NCBI RefSeq assembly: GCF_001276715.1
Contig: NZ_LIUQ01000011.1
Coordinates: 1 to 64,000 of the forward strand
DNA: 64,000 nt
Source of the DNA: Planktothricoides sp. SR001
GTDB lineage: Bacteria > Cyanobacteriota > Cyanobacteriia > Cyanobacteriales > Laspinemataceae
Reading direction: 5' to 3'
Shown here: positions 1-8,920 of the stretch, one piece after another
Numbering within the stretch: position 1 is the first letter of the stretch
How the letters are laid out: each line of letters starts with the position of its first letter
Position numbers and translations under genes: made by a program
Notes under the pieces: generated by a model
Databases searched by the model: none
Told to the model about the DNA's origin: nothing
What the model saw: the letters and a program-made list of their open reading frames with translations, nothing else

Positions 1-1
1 T

Positions 2-222
2 GAGCAACAAGTGGCCCATTTACAAGCTGAAGCTAACTCTAAGGTGGCAGCGGCTGAGTATGATGCGGTGCAGCAAAAGTCGGAATGGCAAGCCCAACGG
101 ATTGGTGAACTTGAGCAACAAGTGGCCCATTTACAAGCTGAAGCTAACTCTAAGGTGGCAGCGGCTGAGTATGATGCGGTGCGGCAAAAGTCGGAATGGC
201 AACATCAGGCGATCGCCACTTT
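2..222 (+). repeat. 111-bp tandem repeat in coding sequence
   Basis: Two consecutive copies with a 111-bp period (GTGGCCCATT at 11 and again at 122) encode a 37-residue coiled-coil unit. The array probably continues upstream of the window. Confidence 0.85.
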
Positions 223-421
223 AGAAAAACAACTTCAAGAGTCCCAAAACCGGGTATCACAAACAGTGTCCTCGGAAATTTATCAAGCGTTGCAACGTCA
301 AGTTGAACAACAAGCTCGTTCGATTTCTGTGTTGCAAGCGGAAGTCTCTAATTTCCGTTCAATGGCCATCATCGGCGAAAATATGCTGAATAAATGGCAG
401 TTGCGGAATTTTTCTAAATAG
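2..421 (+). CDS. Coiled-coil repeat protein, C-terminal part (5' end outside window)
   Basis: The frame is already open at base 2, so the gene begins upstream; the GTG at 11 lies inside a repeat and is not a credible start. The visible 139 residues are almost all predicted alpha helix with heptad-like spacing (ELEQQVAHLQAEA, KLEKQLQ-type segments), rich in Glu, Gln and Ala. Two copies of a 37-residue unit (111 bp period) differ at the DNA level by almost nothing: CAG versus CGG at the Gln/Arg before KSEW is the clear difference. After the repeats come a degenerate coiled coil and a short tail ending NKWQLRNFSK. Such tails after long coiled coils occur in cyanobacterial glycosyltransferase or methyltransferase fusions, but no enzymatic domain is visible here, so no function is assigned. 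The near-identity of repeats implies recent duplication or gene conversion. Confidence 0.75.
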   Translation, partial: EQQVAHLQAEANSKVAAAEYDAVQQKSEWQAQRIGELEQQVAHLQAEANSKVAAAEYDAVRQKSEWQHQAIATLEKQLQESQNRVSQTVSSEIYQALQRQVEQQARSISVLQAEVSNFRSMAIIGENMLNKWQLRNFSK

Positions 422-475
422 CGATTAACTGCCCGTCTAACTGCCAGTCGTTTGTCGGTAATTTATAGAGTCGTT

Positions 476-592
476 ATTAGACAAGAGTACAAAGTAAAGG
501 ATCGATCGCTCCTTGATCGCTCCTTGATCGCCCCTTGATCCCCCCTTAAAAAAGGGGGCAGGGGCGCTTTTTAGAATTTTGCAAGAAGTTTA
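476..592. mobile_element. MITE-like element, copy 1
   Basis: It starts with ATTAGACAAGAGTACAAA and ends with TTTTTAGAATTTTGCAAGAA, with GGATCGAT close to the left end and a CCCCTTAAAA-type core. The same outline occurs at 2079 and 26798, where the ends form clear inverted repeats (TAGACAAGA..GCAAAAT against ATTTTGC..). It has no coding capacity. The core here includes three CCTTGATCG repeats and a CCCCC/GGGGG hairpin at about 540-558 that could also terminate the upstream gene. Confidence 0.6.
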
Positions 593-772
593 TTGAAAAA
601 ATTTGCTCGTGATTTTCAAGGGAATAAATATATATAAAAAACCGGGTTTTTTGAGATATATAGCAATCCTAAAACAAGGTAGAAAATTTGCCCGGATTTC
701 CTGGAATGGTAATAAAAATTTACAAACCAGGGGTAGAAGGCAACAACCCCACCCGGAGACTTACTATCTACA

Positions 773-1300
773 GTGTGAAGCGGGCTTATTGGTGGTAACT
801 CTTAACCAGATGGGGAATCCCCGAAGAGCCAATTAGGGTTAGGCGTGGGTTAGCGCAAGCAAACGCCCGTCCTGAATCCTCTCTAATAATAAGTAGCGAA
901 ACTGGTTGATCTGCTGCGTTCAAAATGAACATGGGGAATAAGTGGGTAATTATTTGATTAACCCACAAAAGTCAAAGTAAGCAGTAGACAAGGCTTTGAT
1001 ATTGAAGTCCTAAAAGTACCCAGGGGGATAGGGTGGACTATTAGCTAATTATACCCGAAACCACGGAACGAAGTATCCCCCTCTTGGCTCTCAAAGCAAT
1101 TTTATTAGTGATAAGTGTAAGCGCAAACCTTTGTGGAGGTCAGATGTATCTAGAAGCAAAAGACTGGGGTAATGCCCGGTATATGCAGACGGGATACGGC
1201 GGTAAAGTTAGTCCTAACATGGTTTACTTGAATACGTTATCAGCCACCCGCAAAGTTAGGAATAAATTAAAACATTCATTGTGCGTACAGTGAGCGAAAG
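773..1300 (+). mobile_element. Probable group II intron fragment (5' half, no maturase)
   Basis: The segment opens with GTGTGAAG, matching the GUGYG 5' end of group II introns. It is dense in paired elements: CTCTT..AAGAG enclosing GGGGAATCCCC (about 798-828); a GCAA tetraloop hairpin inside GGCG..CGCC (about 842-870); and AGGGGGATA at 1022 pairing with TATCCCCCT at about 1074. The stretches GGAACGAAGTATCCCC, GGAGGTCAG and GGCGGTAAAG..CTAACATGGTTTAC resemble what I recall of domain I in cyanobacterial introns. No reverse transcriptase and no recognisable domain V or 3' end follow, so it appears truncated at about 1290-1300. The small open frame at 1084-1293 is best explained as intron RNA. 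An Rfam/Infernal search would decide; another structured RNA is the alternative. Confidence 0.5.
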
Positions 1301-1412
1301 CTGAGTGAGTAATTGCCCCCACGATGCCTGTAAATGCAATACATCGAACGGCCCGAACCGAACCATCAAGGCGGCATCGTCCAACGGGTCAAAGTGAGAA
1401 GACTATGCCAAT

Positions 1413-2051
1413 TTACTTGATAATAATTGCCAAACTTTTTAAAGAAATTAATATAACCTCGATAGCCAAAGATACCTGAATAAAATTTAAGACTAAAGTA
1501 GCTAAAGTGAGAAATTGAATCAGTCCCGGTATTTTGATAATTTTATCGGCAAATAGCATCGCGATTAAATCAAAAATCATGATGGTTAACAAACTTTTTA
1601 CAATAATCCATTGCATATCCCAATTACCTTGAAACAAGGTGGTAAAAATCAGAATCGCGGCGATGCCAATAGGGGGAATAATAATCGGAGATACGATGGG
1701 ACGAATCGCCAGTTGTATGGCTGTTAGTTCAGTTTTGGGAATGTCTAAAGGTGGTTGAAGATGAGGAAAAGTGTTAAACAGGGCAGAAATGAGCAGTATT
1801 AAACCCCCAGCCAGCCGCTGGGCGTCGAGAGAAAGCTGATATTTGGCTATTAAATGATGTCCAAACAATGCTACCAATAAAACAACGATTGTGGCGAAGA
1901 TGGCCGCCCAAATTGCCACATTTCGCCGATATTCTGGAGTGGCATTATGAGTGAGTTTGACAAAAGGAAAGATGATTTTGACAGGCCCTAGACTGAGAAA
2001 GAAAATGGTAAAGATAAATTGTGGGTCAGCGTTGACAATAATTGATGACAT
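1413..2051 (-). CDS. MarC/YchE-family integral membrane protein
   Basis: This is a 212-residue protein of the MarC (UPF0056) family: about six hydrophobic helices, with the family-like FFLSLGPVKIIFPFVKLT segment near the N terminus and an AGGLILLISAL helix in the middle. The family sits in the inner membrane; its transport substrate is unknown, and the old link to multiple antibiotic resistance is not supported. I placed the start at the ATG at 2051 (MSSIIVNADPQFIF). The longer frame to 2135 would add residues encoded by a MITE-like element and a G-rich repeat. Local repeats and the intron fragment surround it, so it looks monocistronic. Its length fits the family's usual 200-220 residues. 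Confidence 0.8.
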   Translation of the reverse strand: MSSIIVNADPQFIFTIFFLSLGPVKIIFPFVKLTHNATPEYRRNVAIWAAIFATIVVLLVALFGHHLIAKYQLSLDAQRLAGGLILLISALFNTFPHLQPPLDIPKTELTAIQLAIRPIVSPIIIPPIGIAAILIFTTLFQGNWDMQWIIVKSLLTIMIFDLIAMLFADKIIKIPGLIQFLTLATLVLNFIQVSLAIEVILISLKSLAIIIK

Positions 2052-2078
2052 AAAATCTGAAAGATTGGGATAGTTGGG

Positions 2079-2180
2079 ATTAGACAAGATTGCAAAATAC
2101 CGGATCGATACCCCCAACCCCCCCAACCCCCCCAACCCCCCGATCTAAGGGAGGCTTTTTAGAATTTTGCAATAACTCTA
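2079..2180. mobile_element. MITE-like element, copy 2
   Basis: Left end ATTAGACAAGATTGCAAAAT and right end TTTTTAGAATTTTGCAATAA, with GGATCGAT after the left end as in the copies at 476 and 26798. The core contains repeated CCCCCAA units (about 2110-2142). It lies just upstream of the marC-type start and could affect its promoter. Confidence 0.65.
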
Positions 2181-2304
2181 TTATAATAAACCGGATTTGG
2201 TATTAAAATGGATTAAAGTGTATTAAGATATTAAAGACACCGCATTGCGGTGTCTTTAATCTGTCCCTAATTACTATAAGTTTACCAAAAATTCACCAGA
2301 AATT

Positions 2305-5300
2305 TTACAATTCTAAGGGATCAAAAATGCCATTTTCTGTCAGCCCAAATGGGTTTGCTGTACTGGTGATTAAATTTTCCACTTGTGCCAGATTTAAATT
2401 AGGATTGGCGCTGATAATTAAGGCCGCTACTCCAGCAATATGGGGGGCAGCCATTGATGTGCCTTCCCAAAAATCATAGCGATCGCTTAATAGGGAAGAA
2501 TAGACTTCTTTGCCCGGTGCAACTACATAATTTTGGGGAGTGCTGCCTGCACGATTAGTGAAATCTGCGATCGCCTTGTTTTTTTCCACTGCCCCGACTG
2601 CCAAGCCGATTTCTGATGCTAATTGTGCCGGATAAACTTTTTGGCTAAAACGTTGACCGCCAGAAATTGCACTGAGGCCATCATTTCCTGATGCCATGAC
2701 TACTACTACACCGTTTTCATTGGCATAGCGCACCGCTGCGGAAATTTCGGGATTTTCTCCCTGAGAACCCAAGCTAAGATTAATTACGTCAGCGCCATTA
2801 TCAACAGCATAACGAATCCCACCAGTAATCGGGTCTTCTTCGCCTCGGAAAATACCCAGCGATCGGATGGCCATAATTTTGGCATCGGGGGCAACTCCAG
2901 TCACGCCAAAAGAGTTATTTTCCCCGGCAATAATTCCCGCTACATGAGTGCCATGACCGCCGACGGGATCTGTATCTTTGGGATCGTTATCATTATCCAG
3001 AAAATCCCAGCCGCGCCAATCATCAATAAAGCCATTATTATCATCATCAATGCCATTTCCGGGAATTTCAGATTCGTTAAACCAAAGATTATCATCGATA
3101 TCAGGATGAGTGTAGTCAACACCACTATCAATCACCGCGACAACTACTCCTTTCCCGGTATATCCTTGCTGCCAAACTTTGGGGGCACCGATCGCATCTA
3201 AGCCCCAGTCCGTCCCACCCAAGGGCGCAACTTCGGGAAACGATTCTGAACCAATGGCTTGAGCAACTGCTGCCGCTGCATCGACTAATCCATGACCCGT
3301 ATCCCGGTTATAATTGTTAGGAATTAAGTTGAGTTGATAGGCCGTATTTCCCTGGGTTTGAGATACCCAAACATAATAAGTTCCTGGGGCTAAATTACTT
3401 TGGCTAATTTGTTCTGGACTTGCTCCAGTTGCAGCAGCGATCGCGATAATTTCCTCTGGTTCAATTTGGCCATTATTGTTGCGGTCTTGAACCAACCGGA
3501 TATCCGCATTTGCTGACATTTCATCAAGCAAAATAGTCACATCACTGGCTGATTCCAGGTTAAATCGGTACAGATGATTGCGATCGCCCCCTTCATTATT
3601 GCCAGTCACCAATCCTGCTTCCTGTTGCCAGCCATTCAATACTCCCAAATCTTTGGCGGTAGCTAAACTATTTCCGGCGGTTTGGGCAGGAGGAGTAATT
3701 GGGTTATTTTCCATCCATAAATAATAGGAACCTGGCCCCATTGCGTGAGCTACGCGGATAAAATAAGTGCCGGGAGTTAGGGTACGATTAATATATTCAC
3801 GATAAGCCCCTTGGGATTCAGAACCGACAATCACTTCATCCCCATCAACCAAGCCATTGCCATTCACATCTTGGATTAAATAAACTTGGCTATTAGCGGT
3901 TTGTTCATCCAAAAATAGAGTCAATTGACTAAAATCATTGACTTGGAAACGATAGAAATCATCCGGGTCTTCAGCACTAACAAAATCTCGGCGGGTTTGT
4001 ACCCCATTGACTACCCCTAAATCAGCCGCTTGACCGATAAAATTTCCCGCCCCATCTGGGGGCAAATTCTCAGAAATAACTTCCGCACTCAAAGTATAGG
4101 CAGTTTCGCCTTTTGCCTTGGCAACTCCGACATAATAAGTCCCCCGTCCCAAGAGGCGATTTAAAGTATAGTCTGCCCCATCTTCTGCGGAGGGAAACTT
4201 AATGATTTCTCGACCCGAAAATCCTCCATCTTCATTGATATCGTGAATTAAAATTAAATCTGCTTTGTTATTAATACCTTGTAAACGTAAACTTACTTCA
4301 CTACTTTTTTCTAGGAAAAAAGCATAGAAATCATAAGGGTTGCCATAGCCTACAAAGTCAGTTACTACGGGTTTAGCTTTTTTGTTGAGAGTACCTAAAT
4401 TGCCCCAAGAAACGGGATTTTCATTAGTCGCACCTTCTGCGGGGACGGGGGCAGGAATCCCATCGATTTTGAGGGTGTAACCTGTGGGTTCACCGACTTG
4501 ACCCACTTGGACAAAGTAGTTGCCTGGGAGTAAATTTTGGGCAATAATTGCATCAGGATAAGGCACCTCTTGATTGGTGCCATCTAACCAGGCAAAAAAT
4601 TCCGATAAATCAATTTCTCCATTGCGATCTATATCTACAGGTTCTTTATAGTTGGCAATAGTTTCTACGACTTCATCGGGGTCAAGCAGTCCATTGCCAT
4701 TGGTATCTCTGACTAATTGTAAGCGGATGTCTGTATTCACCCCTTCTAGGGTAATATATACATCACTCTGGCGATTAGTTTGAAATTGATAAAAGTTCTG
4801 CGATCGCCCTGGATTAACCACATCCCGAACTACTTGAGATTCTATTAATAATCCCAAATTTAATGCCGTCCCCGGACTGTTCCCCGCGCCACTGGGTTTC
4901 CGCAATAGTTCTGATGTTTCTGCATAGATGTTTAAATCATAATTAGTGTCTCCTTCACTGCCGGAAACTTGAATAAAATAGTTACCGGGAGAAACTCCAA
5001 ATAAGTCGATCGCCTCAATTGCTTCATCTTTCGCAACTATCGGCAATAACTGCTGCTTATCATCGGGAAAATTATTCTGATTGTCATCTTTAATGAGGGT
5101 TAAATTGGCTTTTTGGGACAAACCGGCTACTTTGATACTAATATCGCTCAAATCATTGAGAGAAAATTGATAATAATCGTCGCGATCGCTGGGGCCAACT
5201 ACATCGGTTTTGACTAAATTAACCGGGTTAATATTATCCGCCCCGGTTAATATGCCCAAATTATTAGGAAAATATTGCCTTCCTTCCCCCCGTCCGGCAA

Positions 5301-5790
5301 AAATCCAATGATTAAAAGCACCGAGTTTATCGTTATTATATGCCGCCGCTACATCGGGGTTTAGGGCTAAGTAATAATCTAAATCCATTAATTGCGAAAA
5401 TTTACGACCTTCGCGGATGCCTAGGTTGCGTAAATGCTCAAAGGCTAATTCGCGATCGCCCCCAAAAGCTTGGTTAACATCGGGATTTTCGCTCAGATAT
5501 AAATTCAGATCGATCAGTCGAGAAAATTTGCGACCTTCTTTGATCCCATAGGTTTCTAAATGGCGATAAAGTTGTTCATTAGAGTATAGACCATTCTTTT
5601 CTAAGTCGGGATTTTCCGCCCGATAAACCTGGATATCGATAAATGGAGAAAAAGGGCGACCTTCTGCTAACCCATTATTTCTAAAATGCCGATATAATTT
5701 ATCGTCAGTGTTAATTCCCGCTGCCGCTAAATCTGGGTTCATTAATGCATAGTATCTGGCATCAAATAGTTGGTTAATGTCAATGGACAT
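2305..5790 (-). CDS. Large subtilisin-like serine protease with N-terminal NPDV repeats and EF-hand-rich middle
   Basis: The 1161-residue protein has three parts. Residues 1-175 are four repeats of about 43 residues with the pattern FDxxYYLxxNPDVxxA...AFxHxxxxGxxEGRxFS. Residues 190-830 hold about five beta-rich domains resembling the bacterial pre-peptidase C-terminal (PPC) fold; several carry EF-hand-like loops such as DTNGNGLLDPDE, DVNGNGLVDGDE and DRNNNGQIEPEE. The C-terminal 300 residues are an S8 protease with catalytic Asp888 (VIDSG), His946 (GHGTHVAG) and Ser1112 (GTSMAAPH) and oxyanion Asn1036 (ASGND). All key residues are present, so activity is expected, probably calcium-dependent. 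There is no N-terminal signal peptide; type I or another non-classical export is likely by analogy, not shown. The same N-terminal repeat occurs in the giant gene at 19128-24545. Confidence 0.92.
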   Translation of the reverse strand: MSIDINQLFDARYYALMNPDLAAAGINTDDKLYRHFRNNGLAEGRPFSPFIDIQVYRAENPDLEKNGLYSNEQLYRHLETYGIKEGRKFSRLIDLNLYLSENPDVNQAFGGDRELAFEHLRNLGIREGRKFSQLMDLDYYLALNPDVAAAYNNDKLGAFNHWIFAGRGEGRQYFPNNLGILTGADNINPVNLVKTDVVGPSDRDDYYQFSLNDLSDISIKVAGLSQKANLTLIKDDNQNNFPDDKQQLLPIVAKDEAIEAIDLFGVSPGNYFIQVSGSEGDTNYDLNIYAETSELLRKPSGAGNSPGTALNLGLLIESQVVRDVVNPGRSQNFYQFQTNRQSDVYITLEGVNTDIRLQLVRDTNGNGLLDPDEVVETIANYKEPVDIDRNGEIDLSEFFAWLDGTNQEVPYPDAIIAQNLLPGNYFVQVGQVGEPTGYTLKIDGIPAPVPAEGATNENPVSWGNLGTLNKKAKPVVTDFVGYGNPYDFYAFFLEKSSEVSLRLQGINNKADLILIHDINEDGGFSGREIIKFPSAEDGADYTLNRLLGRGTYYVGVAKAKGETAYTLSAEVISENLPPDGAGNFIGQAADLGVVNGVQTRRDFVSAEDPDDFYRFQVNDFSQLTLFLDEQTANSQVYLIQDVNGNGLVDGDEVIVGSESQGAYREYINRTLTPGTYFIRVAHAMGPGSYYLWMENNPITPPAQTAGNSLATAKDLGVLNGWQQEAGLVTGNNEGGDRNHLYRFNLESASDVTILLDEMSANADIRLVQDRNNNGQIEPEEIIAIAAATGASPEQISQSNLAPGTYYVWVSQTQGNTAYQLNLIPNNYNRDTGHGLVDAAAAVAQAIGSESFPEVAPLGGTDWGLDAIGAPKVWQQGYTGKGVVVAVIDSGVDYTHPDIDDNLWFNESEIPGNGIDDDNNGFIDDWRGWDFLDNDNDPKDTDPVGGHGTHVAGIIAGENNSFGVTGVAPDAKIMAIRSLGIFRGEEDPITGGIRYAVDNGADVINLSLGSQGENPEISAAVRYANENGVVVVMASGNDGLSAISGGQRFSQKVYPAQLASEIGLAVGAVEKNKAIADFTNRAGSTPQNYVVAPGKEVYSSLLSDRYDFWEGTSMAAPHIAGVAALIISANPNLNLAQVENLITSTANPFGLTENGIFDPLEL

Positions 5791-6267
5791 AAAATATACC
5801 CTGGGGTAAAAAGTGAGATGGATTTTATGGTAGAATCTGGTTGTTTTGAAGAGAGTAATATCCGTGAATTAAGACAAGGTTGATTTTGTAGAGGCGATCG
5901 CCACCAAATTGACCTGACGGAAAATGAGCAAAGGAGGATTTTGACGACTTGGGAAAGTTGGGACAAAATATTTTGTCGTTATTTTGTCGTTGAGTCGGAT
6001 TGTCCTGTTCCCTATTTCATCAAAAATTAAATTAAAATATACAAAACGTAACATTTCTTATATATATTGGCGGTGGGGGATAGGGAACGAAACCCAACAT
6101 AAGTTTGCCCCCCTAACCACCCTTATAAAAAGAGGGGAATAAGAGGGAAAAAAACCACAGAGACACAGAGGACACAAAGAGAAGCTGTTAAGTCGTAGGT
6201 TGGGTTGAGGAACGAAACCCAACACCAGCCACGATATTTTTTTGGATATTCCCCACCACCCATTAAT
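5791..6267. other. Spacer with dispersed hairpin repeat
   Basis: No credible gene. It holds a hairpin repeat (GTTGGGTT at 6199 pairing with AACCCAAC at 6216) of the 'GTTGGGTTTCGTTCC' kind common in filamentous cyanobacteria, and a half copy at about 6075-6100 (GGGAACGAAACCCAACA). The short frames at 5742-6054 and 6123-6356 have no protein-like composition. Confidence 0.6.
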
Positions 6268-7641
6268 TTATCGATTATTATCATAAATTTGCAAATAAGC
6301 TCGAAATATTGGCGATAAATTAAACGAGATGGTTGGGGTTGCTTTGGGGGAGACAAGATAGCGCCGCTGTAAAGAGTCTAATCCATTAATTAATTCCGTT
6401 GAGGACAATGATAAAGCGGTTTTTAACTGTTCTCTGGACATGGATATTTCCGCTTTGCTCAATTCTAAAGCAATTTGTTGTTCTACTGGGGATAAGCGGT
6501 GGAATAATTCCCGAAATTGAGATTTCATTCCTTCTGTAATAATCGGGGTATCTTCTGTTAAGAAATCAGAGACTTTGCCCAAGAAAACTTTTTTGATTGT
6601 CCGGGCAATTTCTTTGAGGTAAACCGGATGACCTTCATATAATTCTATGAGTTGCCCCCAGCTTTGGCGATCGCTTAAGCCCAAATTTTGCAAAATATCT
6701 GGAGTTGCTAAACCCTGTAATTCTAAGCATTTTACCGGGTAGAATTCTTCATCTAAGCAGATCATTTCGGGACATTGTTCTTGAGAAAGCAAAATCACGC
6801 TGCTTTGATGTTCCATTTGGGTCAGCATGGTGAAAAAGGTTTTATAGTCGTTATGTTTTGGTTGATATTGTCCGGCAAATTGTCCAGGGATAAAGATTTC
6901 TTGCAGGTCATCCAGGATGATTAAACATCTTTGCTGACGCAAAAGATTGAACAGTTGAGTTAATTGGTTTTCATGGCGATCGCTGTCAGGATTAATCCCG
7001 GTTAAAATTTCCGCGATGATGGTGTTGAAAGATGGGCAAAGTTTTAGGCTTTTCCAGACAATTAGATCGAATTTTTCTAAGTTAAGGTCAACAAACCGTT
7101 TAACTAGGGTGGTTTTGCCAATTCCCGCAATACCTAATACTGAAATTAACGCCGTGGGGCGATCGCACAACTCCTGGGATGGGGTGCTTAGTTCCGAGGT
7201 GCGATCGCAGAATTGTCTAATTTTTGGGGCTAAGGTTAAATCCTGATATTTTACGTTCTGATATTTATTAGTTGGATTGGTTGTTTCTGGAGAGGCGATC
7301 GCATCCTCCGGATCTGCGCGATCGCGATAGGGACAATAGTTAATATTTCCATTAAATAGTACAACAAACTGAGGAGAATTGATAACTCTTTCTATCGTCC
7401 AACAAAAATTAGATTTATTAACATCTTCACCCACCTGTTTAGACAATATTTTAAATAACTTGCGGCTAGTATCTCCAATATAGTTTTCATTATAACCATT
7501 AGCAATATTTTCAGAAATTTCTTTATAAGTTTTTCCCTGCCAAATCCCTTGAATAACCTCTTTTTGCAGATCGTCTAGGTGTGTTCCTGTTTCTTTCTCG
7601 ACCAGGCGATCGACAAATTGTAACACTTCCGTAATAGTCAT
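6268..7641 (-). CDS. STAND-type NTPase with N-terminal vMAP-like helical domain
   Basis: The 457-residue protein has an N-terminal domain (about 1-100) with QKEVIQGIWQGKTYKEISE and SRKLFKILSKQVGEDVNKSNF. I recognise this as the winged-helix domain found at the front of many cyanobacterial NB-ARC proteins. Then comes a P-loop NTPase: Walker A GIAGIGKTT at about 170-178 and Walker B LIILDD at about 236-242, in the STAND/NB-ARC style. A helical and winged-helix part follows to the end (SMSREQLKTALSLS...ISFNLSPIFRAYL). Relatives usually continue into WD40, TPR or LRR sensor repeats; this one stops after the winged helix, so partner sensing may be in trans or the protein is a reduced form. STAND NTPases act as signal-triggered oligomeric switches, including in phage defence, but no effector domain is visible here. 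Confidence 0.8.
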   Translation of the reverse strand: MTITEVLQFVDRLVEKETGTHLDDLQKEVIQGIWQGKTYKEISENIANGYNENYIGDTSRKLFKILSKQVGEDVNKSNFCWTIERVINSPQFVVLFNGNINYCPYRDRADPEDAIASPETTNPTNKYQNVKYQDLTLAPKIRQFCDRTSELSTPSQELCDRPTALISVLGIAGIGKTTLVKRFVDLNLEKFDLIVWKSLKLCPSFNTIIAEILTGINPDSDRHENQLTQLFNLLRQQRCLIILDDLQEIFIPGQFAGQYQPKHNDYKTFFTMLTQMEHQSSVILLSQEQCPEMICLDEEFYPVKCLELQGLATPDILQNLGLSDRQSWGQLIELYEGHPVYLKEIARTIKKVFLGKVSDFLTEDTPIITEGMKSQFRELFHRLSPVEQQIALELSKAEISMSREQLKTALSLSSTELINGLDSLQRRYLVSPKATPTISFNLSPIFRAYLQIYDNNR

Positions 7642-8114
7642 AGACTTGAGGCAGGGTAAGGGTTTTAAGCATTATAGCTTACTTTGCGGCAATAAAATCT
7701 GGTTTTTTCTGGTTTTTGCTTAATATTTCTTTACAAAAATTGCCAGAAAATCAGTTATTTTTCGGCTATCAGTCTCGAAACCAAGGGATTTATCATCGAA
7801 ATATACAATTTTTACCGATTGAGTCTAAAGGGGCAATCGCGATCGGTAGGGTGTGTTAGGCGGGCGATCGATTTTATGTACATCCGATAAGCTTTCAAAT
7901 CCGCCGTAACGCACCAATCCCAGCGATATCACAGCAGTGCGCCGATCACCTCGCATCAATTCGCAATTGTTATTAGACAATCTCACCCACATGAGGGACA
8001 AAACAACATCTGTCATTCCCGCGCAGGCGGCAATCCATAAATAATACTCTATAGCACTACCAAGGTAAACGCTATATTTTCTCTTCCTCACTAACTTTTA
8101 CTGACTTATTACCG
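7642..8114. other. Repeat-bearing spacer
   Basis: No convincing gene. It contains a TAGGGTGTGTTAGGCGGGCG-type dispersed stretch (about 7847-7867) and a diverged copy at 8012-8040 of the GTCATTCCCGCG repeat seen twice at 14454 and 14546. The reverse frame at 7825-8091 is built from these repeats. Confidence 0.55.
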
Positions 8115-8390
8115 ATGGAATCCGAAAAAATCTCTCAAAATCCAACCGTCAACAAAAAATTAAACAGCTTTTGGTCTATTTTGTTGATAATTTTATTCTG
8201 GTTCGGTTCTGGTCTATTAATTTACCAAACCTTGAAAGTCCAACCCTCACCTGAACCCATGATTCAATTGAGTCAACCAAACAAAGACCCTAAAACCGAT
8301 GATTCCTTGATATCCAAAGGGAAAAAAAGCTTCAACCAAGTTTGGCATTTCCTTGGCGACCAAGCTAGGCATTTTCCTGGTTTAAAATAG
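8115..8390 (+). CDS. Small single-pass membrane protein, unknown function
   Basis: The 91-residue product has a charged N terminus, one strong transmembrane helix (about residues 19-40, FWSILLIILFWFGSGLLIY) and a polar, proline-containing tail that ends in an amphipathic segment (NQVWHFLGDQARHFPGLK). It precedes another small membrane protein and a fused ABC transporter on the same strand, with gaps of about 170 bp and 36 bp between the later starts, so all three may be transcribed together. I do not recognise a family. A role as an accessory or small substrate of the transporter is only a guess from position. Confidence 0.6.
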   Translation: MESEKISQNPTVNKKLNSFWSILLIILFWFGSGLLIYQTLKVQPSPEPMIQLSQPNKDPKTDDSLISKGKKSFNQVWHFLGDQARHFPGLK

Positions 8391-8560
8391 ATATAAACTG
8401 GGGTGACATGAATTGCAACGATTTATCATAGTCGTTGTCTTAGCTAGACTATCCATTGCCATTGCCATTTGATTTTTTGATTGGCTGCCAGAAATATATT
8501 TTTTATCTGGCTAAATCATCTATTCTATCCCCTGTTGTTTCTCCGGAATTCTTAAGTATT

Positions 8561-8884
8561 ATGTCTGAACCTCAATCTGAACCTCAAAAAGAAACCTCCC
8601 CAGAAAAATATGGGTTTTTGACTCCTAAATTTATTTTGGCCATAGGAGGAGTTATTGCTCTGTGGATATTAGCGATTACCATAGCTGTCAAGGGAGATAA
8701 CTTTTTGTGCCTCCTAAGTATTTGTTCTAGCAACCCTCACGCCACTACTCCTTTTGCTGAATTAGTTCCTGTTACAGCCGCTGGGTTAACTGTTCTCCTG
8801 ATGGCCGGTGTATTTGGAATGTCTATTCTCCCTGCACTGGGATTAGGCGCGATCAGTTTTTTGATTTTTCAATTCATTCATTGA
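8561..8884 (+). CDS. Small multi-pass membrane protein, unknown function
   Basis: I chose the ATG at 8561 (MSEPQSEPQKETSPEK), giving 107 residues; the longer frame from a TTG at 8456 adds an implausible N terminus. After a short polar, Glu/Pro-rich head there are three hydrophobic segments (about 24-44, 66-85 and 87-105). The loop between the first two has two cysteines (CLLSICSS). Its end lies 36 bp before the ABC transporter start at 8921, which argues for one transcript. No family recognised. Confidence 0.6.
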   Translation: MSEPQSEPQKETSPEKYGFLTPKFILAIGGVIALWILAITIAVKGDNFLCLLSICSSNPHATTPFAELVPVTAAGLTVLLMAGVFGMSILPALGLGAISFLIFQFIH

Positions 8885-8920
8885 CCATAGATTTCGCCCT
8901 TTATTAGCACTATCTTCTTC

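Noticed and set aside
603-836. 77-residue plus-strand frame
   Set aside because: It runs across the probable intron start at 773 and its composition follows repeat sequence; no ribosome site.
1084-1293. 69-residue frame with GYGGKVSPNMVYLNT
   Set aside because: It lies in the structured part of the probable group II intron and is better explained as RNA.
1334-1420. Short frame MQYIERPEPNHQGG..
   Set aside because: Only 28 residues and overlaps the marC-type stop; may be a leftover of a gene but cannot be supported.
7825-8091. 88-residue reverse frame
   Set aside because: Made from dispersed repeats (GTCATTCCCGCG and TAGGGTGTGTTAGGCGGGCG).
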